In this document: positions 1 to 5,270 of the stretch, in pieces
Numbering within the stretch: position 1 is the first letter of the stretch
Layout: each line of letters begins with the position of its first letter
From: an uncultured Clostridium sp.
Lineage (GTDB): Bacteria > Bacillota > Clostridia > TANB77 > CAG-508
Direction of reading: 5' to 3'
NCBI GenBank assembly: GCA_946497585.1
Contig: CAMMLF010000080.1
Location: forward strand, 1-7,310
DNA length: 7,310 nt
The notes under the pieces: generated by a model
Told to the model about the DNA's origin: nothing
Database searches by the model: none
What the model saw: only the letters and a program-made list of their open reading frames with translations
Made by a program: the position numbers and the translations under genes

Positions 1-3
1 TTT

Positions 4-1197
4 ATGAAAATTTTAGTAATCAATTGTGGAAGTTCATCTCTTAAATATCAATTAATAGATATGGATGGAGAAAAACTTATAGCAAAAGGAACATATGAAA
101 GAATAGGAGAAGCATCATTTTTGACACATAAAATAAATGGTCAAAAATATGTTTTACAAAACCCAGTAAAAACACATAAAGAGGCTCTAAAATTTGCAAT
201 AGAGCAATTACTTAATAAAGACTATCCAGCAATAGCTTCATTAGATGAAATAGGAGCAATTGGACATAGAACAGTGCATGGTGGAGAATATTTTAAAGAA
301 TCAGTTATTATAGATGATGAAGTTATAAGAAGAATTGAAGAATGTACAAGTTTAGCACCAGTACACAATCCATGTTCTTTAATTGGTATAAGAGCTTGCC
401 AAGAGTTAATGCCTGGAAAGCCAATGGTTGGAGTATTTGATACAGCCTTCCATCAAACAATACCAGAAGAAAGATATATTTATCCAATTCCATATAAATA
501 TTATGAAAAATATAAAATTAGAAAATATGGATTCCATGGAACATCTCATTTGTACGTATCACGCAGAATTGCAGAACTTATGGGAAAGAATGTAGAAGAT
601 CTAAAAATAGTTAATTGCCACTTAGGTCAAGGTGCAAGTATATGTGCAATACAAAATGGTAAATCAGTTGAAACATCAATGGGACTAACACCTATTTCAG
701 GAATTCCAATGTGCTCACGTTCAGGAGATTTAGACCCATCAATTGTTACATTTTTAATGAAAAATGAAAATTTAACACCAGATGAAATGGACGTTATGTT
801 AAATAAAGAATCAGGACTATGGGGAATTTCAGGAGTTAGCAAAGATGTAAGAGATATTGAAGCAGCTGTAGATGAAGGAAATGAAAGAGCTAAACTTGCA
901 CTTGATTATTATAAATATATAATTGCTCAAACAATAGCAAAATATGCTGTATCAATGCAAGGAATAGATGTTATTACATTTACAGCAGGTGTTGGTGAGA
1001 ATCAAACAAGAATAAGAAAAGGCATTTGCGATAATCTGAAATTCATGGGAATAAAAATAGATGATACAAAAAATCAAGCTAAATCAGAAGAAATATGTAT
1101 ATCAAGCAATGATTCTAGTATTCCAGTTTGGATTGTGCCAACAAACGAAGAGTTAGTTATTGCAAGAGATACATTAAGATTGGTAACAAGTAAATAA
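4..1197 (+). CDS. ackA: Acetate kinase
   Basis: Cytoplasmic acetate kinase (acetate + ATP to and from acetyl phosphate + ADP), the ATP-yielding last step of the Pta-AckA route in fermenters. At 397 residues it has the usual family length and looks complete. Visible family motifs: NCGSSSLKYQL at 7-17, GHRTVHGGE at 87-95, VFDTAFH at 144-150, KYGFHGTSH at 174-182, CSRSGDLDP at 237-245, TAGVGEN at 327-333 and TNEELVIARDT at 380-390. By comparison with the Methanosarcina enzyme, the active-site equivalents N7, R89, D146, H178, R239 and E382 are all present. The phosphate-binding loop reads HLGQG (206-210) where most acetate kinases have HLGNG, and a Cys at 237 replaces the usual Gly. The start has only three bases before it, so its ribosome binding site and any upstream pta lie outside the window. 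No terminator follows. Confidence 0.97.
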   Translation: MKILVINCGSSSLKYQLIDMDGEKLIAKGTYERIGEASFLTHKINGQKYVLQNPVKTHKEALKFAIEQLLNKDYPAIASLDEIGAIGHRTVHGGEYFKESVIIDDEVIRRIEECTSLAPVHNPCSLIGIRACQELMPGKPMVGVFDTAFHQTIPEERYIYPIPYKYYEKYKIRKYGFHGTSHLYVSRRIAELMGKNVEDLKIVNCHLGQGASICAIQNGKSVETSMGLTPISGIPMCSRSGDLDPSIVTFLMKNENLTPDEMDVMLNKESGLWGISGVSKDVRDIEAAVDEGNERAKLALDYYKYIIAQTIAKYAVSMQGIDVITFTAGVGENQTRIRKGICDNLKFMGIKIDDTKNQAKSEEICISSNDSSIPVWIVPTNEELVIARDTLRLVTSK

Positions 1198-1242
1198 TTT
1201 AAAATAAGCATTCTCGAGTGAAAAGTAGGAAGGAATAAAAAA

Positions 1243-1917
1243 ATGGAAAAAACAAAAAAGGGACAAAAAAGCAAACTTACTTGGAAAAGTGTTTATCAAA
1301 AATGTAATCATAGTAGATTTAGTCAAGTTACAAATGTATTAAGAACGGCAAAAATAAAGTCAAATGTGGGAAATTTACTTAAAAGCTATGGAAAAATAAT
1401 TTTAATAGTATTTTTGATAGTTATGATATTTTTAATAGCAACTTTTTGGAATAACTTAAATATACTATTCTATGCTATACTTTTGACCTTTGCTTTGTGT
1501 ATATTTGCAATAGTGTATGGAACTTACTATATTAATTTAGAGGAGCAAGGTGTTAGATTTAAAATAAATTTTCAAGAAACTAATATTCCATACAATAAAT
1601 TAATAGGAATATACTTAACAAGAAAGAAAAAAAGATTTTTCTTTATACCTATTTATTATTACGCTTTAGAAATAACAGAATATGTGGACAAAGAAAAAAT
1701 GAATATATATTCATTTCCTACAATTATGCTAAATAAAAATGAAGTAATTAAATTTTTCGATTCTTTTGAAGTTAATGTAATTAAGAGCGAGGAAGAAGAA
1801 GAGAAAATACAAAACGAAGAGAAAAGGAATTTTCATAAAGCAATTGGAATAGTCATAGCAATATTATTAATTATTGTTTTAGTTGTGTCAATTATATTGT
1901 ATGCTTTTAGTAATTAA
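1243..1917 (+). CDS. Unrecognised membrane protein, three predicted transmembrane segments
   Basis: I do not recognise this 224-residue protein. A basic N-terminus (1-50) precedes two hydrophobic segments at about 51-68 and 73-94. A mixed-polarity domain of about 80 residues (95-178) follows, with a short basic stretch RKKKRFFF at 127-134. Then come an acidic, probably helical linker (181-195, run of Glu) and a third hydrophobic segment at about 199-222 that ends the protein. Two membrane helices followed by a small soluble domain resembles YcxB-like or membrane-PH-like proteins, but this is architecture only, with no motif to prove it. The start is well supported: AGGAAGGA at 1227-1234 lies 8 bases before the ATG. 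It begins 45 bases after ackA with no terminator between, so co-transcription is likely, though this does not imply a metabolic link. Base composition matches the neighbours. Confidence 0.8.
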   Translation: MEKTKKGQKSKLTWKSVYQKCNHSRFSQVTNVLRTAKIKSNVGNLLKSYGKIILIVFLIVMIFLIATFWNNLNILFYAILLTFALCIFAIVYGTYYINLEEQGVRFKINFQETNIPYNKLIGIYLTRKKKRFFFIPIYYYALEITEYVDKEKMNIYSFPTIMLNKNEVIKFFDSFEVNVIKSEEEEEKIQNEEKRNFHKAIGIVIAILLIIVLVVSIILYAFSN

Positions 1918-2014
1918 TAATAAGTGGACTGTGATATAAGAAAATATATAGACAAGAAAATGAATTACAGAACTGTAACGGTAAGACACTAAGAACTGCA
2001 AAAAAGAAAGAAGG

Positions 2015-2089
2015 CATATAGTGAATTAAGGTACATATTATAACAAAAACACATATAATAAATTAAGGCAACATAAATTGTCAAAAATA
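2015..2089. repeat. Degenerate tandem repeat, two copies of about 37 bases
   Basis: Copies at 2015-2051 and 2052-2089 align as CATATA-NN-(G/A)AATTAAGG, then ACATA, then CAAAAA, with roughly three quarters of positions identical and one single-base gap. The copies are directly adjacent and lie just upstream of aspartate kinase. The candidate -35 sequence TTGTCA is in the second copy. This may be an old duplication of promoter DNA or a pair of binding sites. AT-rich DNA makes chance similarity easier. Confidence 0.5.
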
Positions 2090-2107
2090 GAATTTTTATA
2101 ATTAAAT
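2078..2107 (+). promoter_or_regulatory. Weak candidate promoter for aspartate kinase
   Basis: TTGTCA at 2078-2083 matches five of six -35 consensus bases, and TTAAAT at 2102-2107 is a poor -10 at an 18-base spacing. A better TATAAT at 2097-2102 is only 13 bases from TTGTCA, too close for normal use. An imperfect inverted repeat (AAATAGAA about 2085-2092 with TTCTATTT about 2109-2116) overlaps the site and could be an operator or chance. The 224-base gap after the membrane protein gene makes a promoter somewhere here plausible. No lysine riboswitch or T-box is recognisable in this gap. Confidence 0.3.
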
Positions 2108-2141
2108 TTTCTATTTATATTAATAAAAAGAGGCAAATGCA

Positions 2142-3308
2142 ATGGAAACAATTGTATTAAAATTTGGAGGAAGCTCTCTTTCGGATAATATTAATCTAAA
2201 TATAGTCGCAAAAAAAATCATAGAACTTAAAGAAGAAGGAAACAAAATAATTTGCGTAGTTTCAGCTCAAGGAAAAACAACAGACAGACTTATAAAAGAA
2301 GCAAAGGAATTAAGCGCAGTTCCAAATGAAAGAGAAATGGATGCTCTTTTGAGCACTGGCGAACAAGTATCAGCATCAAAGCTTGCTATTTTGTTAACAA
2401 TGCTTGGGCATAAAGCCATTTCACTTACAGGATGGCAAGCAGGTATTTATACAAATTCAGACTATCAATCTTCAAAAATTATTAACATAGATGTAACAAG
2501 GATGAATAAAGAACTTGACCAAGGAAAGATAGTTATTGTAACAGGATTTCAAGGTGTTGATGAAAAGCAAAACATTACCACACTTGGAAGAGGAGGGTCA
2601 GATACAACAGCTGTTGCAATAGCAGCCGCTGTTAAAGCAGCACATTGCTATATTTTTTCTGATGTTGATGGCGTATATACAGCAGATCCTAGAGATGTAA
2701 AATTAGCACACAAATTAAATTCTATTTCATATGAAGAGATGTCATATATTTCTGGTGAAGGTGCTAAGGTGCTTCACGACCGTTGTGTAGAGCTCGCAGA
2801 AAAATACAATATGCCAATTATAGCAGCTTGTACATTCAATAAAAATAAGGGAACTGAAATTGCTGACTGCATGGAGGAAACTTTAATCAAAAGCATAATA
2901 AAAAATGATAATATTTTGAAAGTACAAATAGACGGAATAAAAAATTCTTATGAATTATTAAAAAAGCTTACTAAAAATAATATAAAAATTGGTAAATATA
3001 ATTACGAAAATGAAACTTTGAACTTTACAATAAATAAAGAAAATAGAGCTAAACTCGAAAAAATGTTAGACAAAGAAAAAGGTCAAACAACAATAAAATC
3101 TGTTACAAAGATATCAATTGTTGGCTCTGGTATTTCAAATCATATGGAAATACTTGATATAATTCTAAAAACATTAGATGAAATTAAAAATAATATTCTT
3201 GAAATAGATGTATCAGCTTGTAAAATATCTATATTATTTGATAGCATTATAGATACAAAGTACTTAAATAATTTGCATAATTCTTTGTTAGAAAAAAAAT
3301 ATATTTAA
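2142..3308 (+). CDS. lysC: Aspartate kinase (monofunctional)
   Basis: Aspartate kinase phosphorylates L-aspartate to 4-phospho-L-aspartate, the entry to lysine, diaminopimelate, threonine and methionine synthesis, and in spore formers also dipicolinate. The 388 residues are near the usual length of about 400. The kinase domain (1-245) shows KFGGSS at 7-12, VVSAQGKTTDRL at 39-50, STGEQVSA at 71-78, GFQG at 135-138, GRGGSDTTA at 149-157 and FSDVDGVYTADPR at 172-184. The regulatory part holds a weakly conserved first ACT domain (about 255-310) and a clearer second one starting VTKISIVGSG (321-330). No homoserine dehydrogenase is fused. The first ACT lacks the usual effector-site pattern, so feedback behaviour cannot be read from sequence. 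Its ribosome binding site AGAGG at 2129-2133 is 8 bases before the ATG. The symbol is the common one; the actual isozyme (lysC, dapG or thrD type) is not certain. Confidence 0.93.
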   Translation: METIVLKFGGSSLSDNINLNIVAKKIIELKEEGNKIICVVSAQGKTTDRLIKEAKELSAVPNEREMDALLSTGEQVSASKLAILLTMLGHKAISLTGWQAGIYTNSDYQSSKIINIDVTRMNKELDQGKIVIVTGFQGVDEKQNITTLGRGGSDTTAVAIAAAVKAAHCYIFSDVDGVYTADPRDVKLAHKLNSISYEEMSYISGEGAKVLHDRCVELAEKYNMPIIAACTFNKNKGTEIADCMEETLIKSIIKNDNILKVQIDGIKNSYELLKKLTKNNIKIGKYNYENETLNFTINKENRAKLEKMLDKEKGQTTIKSVTKISIVGSGISNHMEILDIILKTLDEIKNNILEIDVSACKISILFDSIIDTKYLNNLHNSLLEKKYI

Positions 3309-3324
3309 ATTGAAAAACTCAAAT

Positions 3325-3543
3325 AATAGTTACAAATACAGTATAAAAAATAAAAAAGCTACAATATATGTTCTAGAGCTTTTAGCGCAGCGTAGCGGAC
3401 AAAGGGCGCAAGTTCCCTTATGTCTTTATCTTAGAAGCGCAGACGGAGCGTGCAAGCTGGAGCGAAGCGACCCGCGCAGTAAAAGCGGAAGAATGTATAT
3501 TGTAGCTTAAATTATTTATTATATTGATGTATTTGTAACTATT
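3325..3543. repeat. Large imperfect palindromic element with GC-rich branched core (candidate MITE-like repeat or structured RNA)
   Basis: Nested inverted repeats cover about 219 bases. The outer arms 3325-3340 and 3528-3543 are 16 bp and perfect, including AGTTACAAATACA. The middle arms 3356-3368 and 3496-3508 are 13 bp and perfect (AAGCTACAATATA), continuing to 3374/3490 with two G-T pairs. The inner arms 3378-3388 and 3474-3486 pair GCTTTTA and GCGC around a 2-base bulge. Inside them, a hairpin at 3398-3424 (GACA-AAGGG with CCCTT-A-TGTC) and a G-rich stretch with repeated AGCG motifs form the head. The core is GC-rich in an otherwise very AT-rich region. The element starts 16 bases after the aspartate kinase stop, and the outer right arm runs into a T-tract (3542-3548), so it could also end transcription. 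No transposase or obvious target-site duplication is seen. Its identity is unknown. Confidence 0.75.
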
Positions 3544-3555
3544 TTTTTCATTTTT

Positions 3556-3584
3556 GCATAAATAAAACTCCTACTGAATATAAT
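3556..3584 (+). promoter_or_regulatory. Possible promoter of yabP
   Basis: A perfect TATAAT at 3579-3584 lies within AATATAAT. Fourteen bases upstream is GCATAAA (3556-3562). That spacing and ATA-rich shape are loosely like a sporulation sigma-E promoter, which would suit yabP, but the match is partial. No good sigma-A -35 is present at 16-18 bases. Judged from sequence shape only. Confidence 0.3.
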
Positions 3585-3618
3585 TAATTATGAAATTAAT
3601 TTTAGACAAGTTTAGGAG
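3568..3618 (+). promoter_or_regulatory. Hairpin that could mask the yabP ribosome binding site
   Basis: CTCCTA at 3568-3573 is complementary to TAGGAG at 3613-3618, which is most of the yabP Shine-Dalgarno sequence (AGGAGG at 3614-3619). Between them, AATTAATT at 3582-3589 and 3594-3601 form an 8-bp stem with a 4-base loop. Such a fold would hide the ribosome binding site in transcripts coming from upstream. If transcription begins from TATAAT at 3579-3584, the CTCCTA arm is not transcribed and the mask disappears. Confidence 0.4.
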
Positions 3619-3624
3619 GTAAAT

Positions 3625-3927
3625 ATGATACAAGAAGAACGCAAGACAACTTATAAGGATAATAACACAAGCATTCAAAATCTTATTTTAGAAAACAGGG
3701 AAAAGCTTACTATTTCAGGAGTTATAGATGTTTTAAGTTTTGATGACCAAATAGTTATACTTGAAACAGAATTGGGAATGCTTACAATAAAAGGTGAAGA
3801 TTTAAGAATTAATAAATTGAGCATAGATACCCAAGATGTAATAATAGAAGGCAATATTAATACTCTTACATATAGTGATAAAGAAGAAAAGAAAAATGGA
3901 AGTTTACTCGGAAAGATATTTAAATAA
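3625..3927 (+). CDS. yabP: Sporulation protein YabP
   Basis: YabP is a small protein made in the mother cell during sporulation and needed for proper spore coat and cortex formation; its biochemistry is not known. The 100-residue length matches the family. The recognisable core runs from about residue 18 to 86: QNLILENREKLTISGV (18-33), SFDDQIVILETELGMLTIKGEDL (positions 38-60, a beta-rich block ending in the family's typical IKGEDL) and VIIEGNINTLTYSD (72-85). The C-terminus is short and basic, with no signal peptide or membrane segment. The start is strong: AGGAGG at 3614-3619 lies 5 bases before the ATG. It is followed by yabQ and divIC, the same order as in Bacillus subtilis, which supports the assignment. 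The upstream partner yabO (S4 domain) is not here; the palindromic element and aspartate kinase are there instead. Confidence 0.95.
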   Translation: MIQEERKTTYKDNNTSIQNLILENREKLTISGVIDVLSFDDQIVILETELGMLTIKGEDLRINKLSIDTQDVIIEGNINTLTYSDKEEKKNGSLLGKIFK

Positions 3928-3974
3928 GATTTTCTTTATTCAACAAAGAATGTTGAAAAATAGTACAAAATCTT
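3926..3974 (+). other. Nested hairpin between yabP and yabQ
   Basis: AAGATTTT (3926-3933) pairs with AAAATCTT (3967-3974), and inside it TTCAACA (3939-3945) pairs with TGTTGAA (3951-3957) around a 5-base loop. The structure begins at the yabP stop codon. No T-run follows, so it is not a standard terminator. In an intra-operon gap it could protect or process the mRNA, or reduce read-through into yabQ. AT-rich stems are weak, so function is uncertain. Confidence 0.45.
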
Positions 3975-4016
3975 ATATTAATTTAAGATGTAAACTTGCG
4001 AAAGGAAAATTTCATT

Positions 4017-4457
4017 ATGTATGAATTCTTTAATAGTCAAATAGGTATTTTCCTTATTTATTTATTAGCTGGAGTGGCAATTTGCTTATTGTATGACGTA
4101 TTTAGAGCTCTAAGAAAAGCAGTAAAAACACCTGATGTTGTTACATATATAGAAGATGCAGTTTTTTGGGTTATAGTAGCAGTTTTCTTAATTTACTTAA
4201 TATTTATACTAAACTTAGGAGAAATTCGCTTTTTTATGTTTTTAGCAATTTGCCTTGGTGGTATAGCTTATTATTTTACTTTGAGCAATTACTTTATGAA
4301 AATTTCAGTACATATATTAACTTTTGTAAAATTAATAATAAAAAAGATTATTACTATATTACTAATACCTTTGAAATTGTTTTTAAAAATAAATAAAAAA
4401 GCAAAATGCATTATCTGCATAAACTTAAAGAATTTTAAGAAAAAATTCGAAAATTAA
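4017..4457 (+). CDS. yabQ: Spore cortex biosynthesis membrane protein YabQ
   Basis: YabQ is a membrane protein of the mother cell needed for spore cortex formation. Numbering from the ATG at 4017 gives 146 residues. Hydrophobic segments lie at about 8-26, 47-66, 70-88 and 98-123, followed by a basic tail (about 127-146). Family features include a Gly-rich first helix running into YDVFRALRK (26-34), EDAVFWV (46-52) after it, and NLGEIRFFMF (66-75) leading into a Gly-rich helix ending in Tyr. I chose ATG 4017 over a TTG at 3996, because AAGGA at 4002-4006 is a good ribosome binding site 10 bases before the ATG and would lie inside the coding region if TTG were used. The gene follows yabP by 89 bases and precedes divIC. 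The C-terminal tail is Lys-rich with two Cys, and this part of the family is variable. Confidence 0.9.
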   Translation: MYEFFNSQIGIFLIYLLAGVAICLLYDVFRALRKAVKTPDVVTYIEDAVFWVIVAVFLIYLIFILNLGEIRFFMFLAICLGGIAYYFTLSNYFMKISVHILTFVKLIIKKIITILLIPLKLFLKINKKAKCIICINLKNFKKKFEN

Positions 4458-4532
4458 AGAGGATTTTGTAAAATTATGTAGAATAATAAAATAGGTGTTT
4501 TATTTATGCACTTTGTTAATTGATTTTAAAAC

Positions 4533-4562
4533 TATTTTAGTTAGTTAAATTTAACTAAAATA
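4533..4562. promoter_or_regulatory. AT-only palindrome upstream of divIC, possible operator
   Basis: The 18-bp sequence TTAGTTAAATTTAACTAA at 4541-4558 is a perfect two-fold palindrome. An alternative hairpin uses 11-bp arms TATTTTAGTTA (4533-4543) and TAACTAAAATA (4552-4562) with an 8-base loop. No T-run follows on the + strand, so a terminator is unlikely. The position, 43 bases before the divIC start, fits a protein-binding site. With so few G or C bases, chance remains possible. Confidence 0.4.
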
Positions 4563-4604
4563 AATAAAATATCTATTATTTAATTTTGAAAGATAGGATT
4601 ACTT

Positions 4605-4871
4605 ATGAAAAAATTTCTTAAATATGCATTTATAATTTTAATTGCAGTATATGTTATACATATATTCATTACACAGCAAAGCACACTCAATTCTTATGCC
4701 ACAGAAAGCAAACAGTATGAGAGTCAAATAGAATCTGCTAAAGAAGAGCAGGCTAAGTTAAATGAAACAATTCAAAACCTAAACTCAACAGAATATGTAG
4801 AAGAACAAGCAAGAGAACAACTTGATATGTATCTGCCAAATGAAAGAGTTTATATAGATATAACTAAATAA
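4605..4871 (+). CDS. divIC: Cell division protein DivIC (FtsB-like septum formation initiator)
   Basis: DivIC is a single-pass protein that forms a complex with FtsL and DivIB (FtsQ) at the division site and helps activate septal peptidoglycan synthesis. The 88 residues show a short basic N-terminus, one membrane segment at about 6-24, and an extracellular coiled coil at about 30-60 rich in Glu, Gln, Lys and Asn. The conserved C-terminal box follows, EEQAREQLDMYLPNE (66-80) and RVYIDI (81-86), comparable to the AREQLGM...GE..Y ending of the family. Bacillus DivIC is longer at the N-terminus (about 125 residues), so this is a compact form. AGGA at 4595-4598 lies 6 bases before the ATG. It sits after yabP-yabQ as in Bacillus subtilis, and a 147-base gap with a palindrome suggests it may also have its own promoter. 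An intrinsic terminator follows. Confidence 0.92.
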   Translation: MKKFLKYAFIILIAVYVIHIFITQQSTLNSYATESKQYESQIESAKEEQAKLNETIQNLNSTEYVEEQAREQLDMYLPNERVYIDITK

Positions 4872-4906
4872 TAAAGAGGTTACATATATATAAACAAATA
4901 AATCTT

Positions 4907-4934
4907 AAGCACCATATTAATTATGGTGTTTTTG
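4907..4934 (+). terminator. Intrinsic terminator after divIC
   Basis: A 10-bp stem (AAGCACCATA at 4907-4916 with TATGGTGTTT at 4922-4931, one G-T pair) has a 5-base loop and ends in a run of five T (4929-4933). It lies 36 bases after the divIC stop and fits the end of the yabP-yabQ-divIC transcript. Confidence 0.75.
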
Positions 4935-4980
4935 TATGTGGGAGAAAAATAAAAACTTGTAAAAAATTGCCAAAAAAGTA

Positions 4981-5009
4981 TTTACATTTTTTGTAATTTA
5001 TTGTATAAT
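4981..5009 (+). promoter_or_regulatory. Sigma-A type promoter of rho
   Basis: TTTACA (4981-4986, five of six consensus bases) and TATAAT (5004-5009, perfect) are separated by exactly 17 bases. The expected start of transcription is about 5015-5017, leaving an untranslated leader of about 255 bases before rho. Confidence 0.75.
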
Positions 5010-5015
5010 AAATGT

Positions 5016-5270
5016 ACGTAGATTTTCGGAATTTTTTTAATATAGGAAAAATCTCATTTCCTAGAATAAAAATATCATTGAATTTTATTTATTTAAAAAT
5101 TATAGAAAATTATTTTACTATAATAAACTAGTCAATGAATTCACTATACTTTTATCTTTAAAAAATCTATAACAAATCTTTATATTATAGGTAGTTAATC
5201 TCCTATAATTAAAAATTAGAGGTAGGTTAATTCAAAGTTATCGTACCTTAAGAAAGGAATAAATATAAGT
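5016..5270 (+). promoter_or_regulatory. Long untranslated rho leader with mutually exclusive hairpins
   Basis: This is the 255-base stretch between the promoter and rho, with no supported gene. Small stems occur at 5043-5063 (TAGGAAA/TTTCCTA) and 5099-5124 (ATTATAG/CTATAAT). Near the gene, hairpin A pairs ATTATAGG (5184-5191) with CCTATAAT (5202-5209). Hairpin B pairs 5195-5204 with 5220-5230 (10 pairs, one T bulge, one G-T). A and B share 5202-5204, so only one can form, the arrangement seen in attenuators and riboswitches. A and B also carry a direct repeat, AGGTAG-TTAAT, at 5189-5199 and 5220-5231. CCTT (5246-5249) can pair with AAGG (5254-5257) in the ribosome binding site. No known riboswitch class is recognised. 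Some pairing is expected by chance in AT-rich DNA. Confidence 0.4.

Noticed and set aside
627..842. Reverse-strand open frame within ackA
   Set aside because: Shadow of a well-conserved gene on the other strand; no family features.
1074..1274. Reverse-strand open frame across the end of ackA
   Set aside because: Overlaps conserved acetate kinase codons and the next gene's start; no ribosome binding site support.
3310..3510. Open frame of 66 codons on the + strand starting at a TTG
   Set aside because: It only crosses the palindromic element, has no ribosome binding site, and its odd Arg/Ser-rich middle is the translation of the GC-rich core.
3996..4016. TTG start for yabQ, adding seven residues
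   Set aside because: It would place the good ribosome binding site AAGGA (4002-4006) inside the gene; the ATG at 4017 is correctly spaced and gives a family-like N-terminus.
4166..4396. Second + strand frame inside yabQ
   Set aside because: Lies wholly within yabQ in another frame and has no recognisable features.
4485..4504. Hairpin AATAAAA/TTTTATT after yabQ as a terminator
   Set aside because: Stem is only A-T pairs and no T-run follows beyond the stem itself.
5119..5124. TATAAT as a second rho promoter
   Set aside because: No acceptable -35 at 15-19 bases upstream; the motif is also one arm of a local stem.
5012..5134. Possible leader peptide of about 40 codons starting ATG at 5012
   Set aside because: The ATG lies at or before the expected transcription start, without a ribosome binding site.
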